The notes under the pieces are model-generated. The model saw nothing but the letters and a program-made list of their open reading frames with translations. It did not search any database and was not told the DNA's origin. Source: UBA5239 sp040391785 (GTDB lineage Bacteria > Verrucomicrobiota > Lentisphaeria > Victivallales > Victivallaceae). Taken from it: a stretch of 64,000 nt of DNA. The stretch's first letter is position 1. Each line of letters starts with the position of its first letter. The stretch spans positions 62,001 to 126,000 of the forward strand of contig JBEBXH010000002.1 in the NCBI GenBank assembly GCA_040391785.1, given 5' to 3'. The position numbers and the translations under genes were made by a program. Below, piece after piece: positions 62,615-64,000 of the stretch.

Positions 62615-63016
62615 ATGTTCAATATCGAATACCTTGTCAAGGAAACCGGAATCAGCAGGCGCACGATCCGGTATTATATTCAGCGGGGGCTGCTGCCGCC
62701 GCCGCTGGGCAACCGGCGCGGTTCGTATTATACGGATGAGCATTTGACCCGGTTGAAACTGATTCACGAACTTGTGCAGCAGGGGACGCCGTTGATCCAG
62801 ATCAAGAACCTGATCGAGGAACAGCCGGACCGGCAGACGGCGCTGCCGGTGGCGGAGGTGCGTCTGCCCAGGACACGTTTCGAACGGGTGAATTTGCCGC
62901 ACGGGCTGGAGTTGAATGTGCCGCAGCATTTATTGAGCAACCAACAGATCAATGCCATCAGGGATTACATCATCGAAGTTATCAGAGGAGACCAGGACGA
63001 TGACGAAAAACAATGA
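62615..63016 (+). CDS. MerR-family transcriptional regulator
   Basis: 133 residues. N-terminal MerR winged helix: FNIEYLVKETGISRRTIRYYIQRGLLPPPLGNRRGSYYTDEHLTRLKLIHELVQQGTPLIQIKNLIEE. The C-terminal half (RFERVNLPHGLELNVPQHLLSNQQINAIRDYIIEVI) is not a classical metal-binding dimerisation helix and has no Cys, so the signal is not a thiophilic metal. It overlaps the VIT-VWA gene by 17 bases and likely regulates it together with itself. Confidence 0.9.
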   Translation: MFNIEYLVKETGISRRTIRYYIQRGLLPPPLGNRRGSYYTDEHLTRLKLIHELVQQGTPLIQIKNLIEEQPDRQTALPVAEVRLPRTRFERVNLPHGLELNVPQHLLSNQQINAIRDYIIEVIRGDQDDDEKQ

Positions 63017-64000
63017 TATTTCGTATCAGATACCGCATAAATACCCTGTGGCGCTGGAGAGCGTCGCCATTTCCGGCACGGTCAGGGACTTTATCGCGGA
63101 ACTGGTTTTTGAGCTGAGTTTCCGCAACCGGGAAGACAAGAATGTGGAAATTTTGTATTGTTTCCCGCTGCCGACCCGGGCGGTAGTGACCGGTTTCAGC
63201 GCGGCCGACGCCGCCGGCAAGGTCAGCGGGGCGCATGACCACCATAATGATTATGATTTGATTCTGGAAGACAACGGCGCTGCCTGCAAGCTGGAGCTGA
63301 AGGAGAAAAACCTGCTGGAACTGGCCCTCGGCAACGTACCGCCGGACTCCGTGATGAAGGTGACGGTGAAAATGATGATGCCGCTCGAACTGTCGGAGCG
63401 GAGCGCTGTTTTCCGGCTGCCGTTTGCATTGGCGCCGCGTTATGTGCCGCAAACTTATAACTGGACCGAAAATCCGGTGCCGTCGCCGTTGTGGGACGAG
63501 GCGGTGAGCTACGCGTTTTCGCTGAACCTCGATGTGGATATGACCGGCCTTCTCGGGATGCATTCGCCGACTCATGCGATCGTGACCAGGGACAGAAACA
63601 ATATCAGCCGGGTGTCGCTGGGATTTCCGGGGAGTATTCCCGACCGCGACCTGATCCTGGAACTGCGGCTGCGGCAGCCCGTGACGCCGTATTGCCTGGC
63701 CGGGAGCCACGGCAAAAACGGTCCGGTCTGCGGGCGGTTCATTTTCAACGCCGAATTCGATTTGCCGTCGGTGGCGGAGAAGAACCCGGAAATCATTTTT
63801 ATGCTGGATTGTTCCGCCTCCATGACGCCGCGCCGTTTCGAACAGGCGCTGGAGGCGCTGGAACTGGCGTTGCGGGCGCTGGCTCCGGGGGATTATTTCA
63901 ACGTGGTGACGTTCGGCGGGGACTGCCGGGTGCTCTCGCCGGCTTCGCTGCCGTATAACCGCAAAAACCTGAATGCGGCCCTCGAAATGCTGGGTGGAGC
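63000..64000 (+). CDS. VIT and VWA domain protein (5' part, runs off the window)
   Basis: At least 333 residues; open to the window end. ATG 63000 follows GAGGAG. The first 130 residues form a VIT domain (YPVALESVAISGTVRDFIAELVFELSFRNREDKNVEILYCFPLPTRAVVTGF). A VWA domain starts near residue 260 with EIIFMLDCSASMTPRRFEQAL, where DCSAS is a complete MIDAS metal site. No signal peptide is visible, so the protein may be cytoplasmic or exported otherwise. VIT-VWA proteins bind partners through a divalent metal; the function of this MerR-coupled form is unknown. Confidence 0.88.
   Translation, partial: MTKNNDISYQIPHKYPVALESVAISGTVRDFIAELVFELSFRNREDKNVEILYCFPLPTRAVVTGFSAADAAGKVSGAHDHHNDYDLILEDNGAACKLELKEKNLLELALGNVPPDSVMKVTVKMMMPLELSERSAVFRLPFALAPRYVPQTYNWTENPVPSPLWDEAVSYAFSLNLDVDMTGLLGMHSPTHAIVTRDRNNISRVSLGFPGSIPDRDLILELRLRQPVTPYCLAGSHGKNGPVCGRFIFNAEFDLPSVAEKNPEIIFMLDCSASMTPRRFEQALEALELALRALAPGDYFNVVTFGGDCRVLSPASLPYNRKNLNAALEMLGG

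Overview
The window looks like chromosomal DNA from a bacterium of the PVC group, most likely Lentisphaerota (Victivallis-like). This is inferred from two proteins that combine a prepilin N-terminus (FTLIELLVVIAIIAI) with a C-terminal H-X9-DG motif, from secreted DUF4838 and DUF4091 glycosidase-like proteins in regulator-led loci, and from GC-rich genes with many stop/start overlaps. The genus is not proven. No rRNA, tRNA or CRISPR array was found.

Layout. (1) 1-10.9 kb, core genes: two tandem phosphohexomutases (the first cut by the window edge), a HAD-IB phosphatase, NAD-dependent DNA ligase and a DUF2851 protein in one tightly overlapped run. An MFS transporter, a uridine kinase-like protein, a solo OadG-like membrane peptide, NAD kinase, a TrmH-type RNA methyltransferase, SixA and an AraC regulator follow. 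(2) 10.9-16.8 kb: three DUF3592 membrane proteins and a beta-sandwich protein, tightly linked to a SNF2 helicase. (3) 16.77-28.22 kb: an integrated element of about 11.45 kb. It sits in the last codons of the SNF2 gene and separates it from its SWIM zinc-finger partner at 28.24 kb. A direct repeat in the same codon phase marks both ends, and paired 9-bp repeats resembling integrase arm sites lie inside each end. All its genes run leftward: integrase, regulator, Xis-like HTH protein, a three-gene tail-like module, replication genes with a DnaB-type helicase, and small HTH proteins. No terminase, portal, capsid or lysis gene was recognised. (4) 28.2-35.0 kb: SWIM protein, unknown membrane protein, TPR protein, secreted 5'-nucleotidase-like enzyme, PHP phosphoesterase, XRE-cupin regulator and EamA transporter.

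(5) 35.3-45.5 kb: a second, decaying island. It holds two strong palindromes, a tyrosine integrase frameshifted right after its catalytic Tyr, a 55-aa ORF, a possible cloverleaf RNA ahead of a Xis-like gene, a gene split at an A7 run, a 1954-aa transglutaminase-like/DUF4011/SF1 helicase/Vsr-like nuclease/DUF3320 protein of the anti-phage defence type, and a wrecked SWIM gene. (6) 45.7-59.3 kb: two carbohydrate loci, each with a regulator (LacI or GntR-LacI hybrid), a pseudopilin and glycosidase-like enzymes, separated by a two-gene chromate transporter. (7) 59.4-64 kb: metX-metW, a secreted DUF4886 SGNH protein, and a MerR regulator coupled to a VIT-VWA protein that runs off the window.

Non-coding structure includes a dispersed multi-hairpin repeat near 8.1 and 45.8 kb (the second copy with 18-bp terminal inverted repeats), a 4+4 array of ATGGGAC-type 9-mers in inverted orientation near 61.4 kb, and three 11-bp-spaced TGTCA boxes at the merR promoter.
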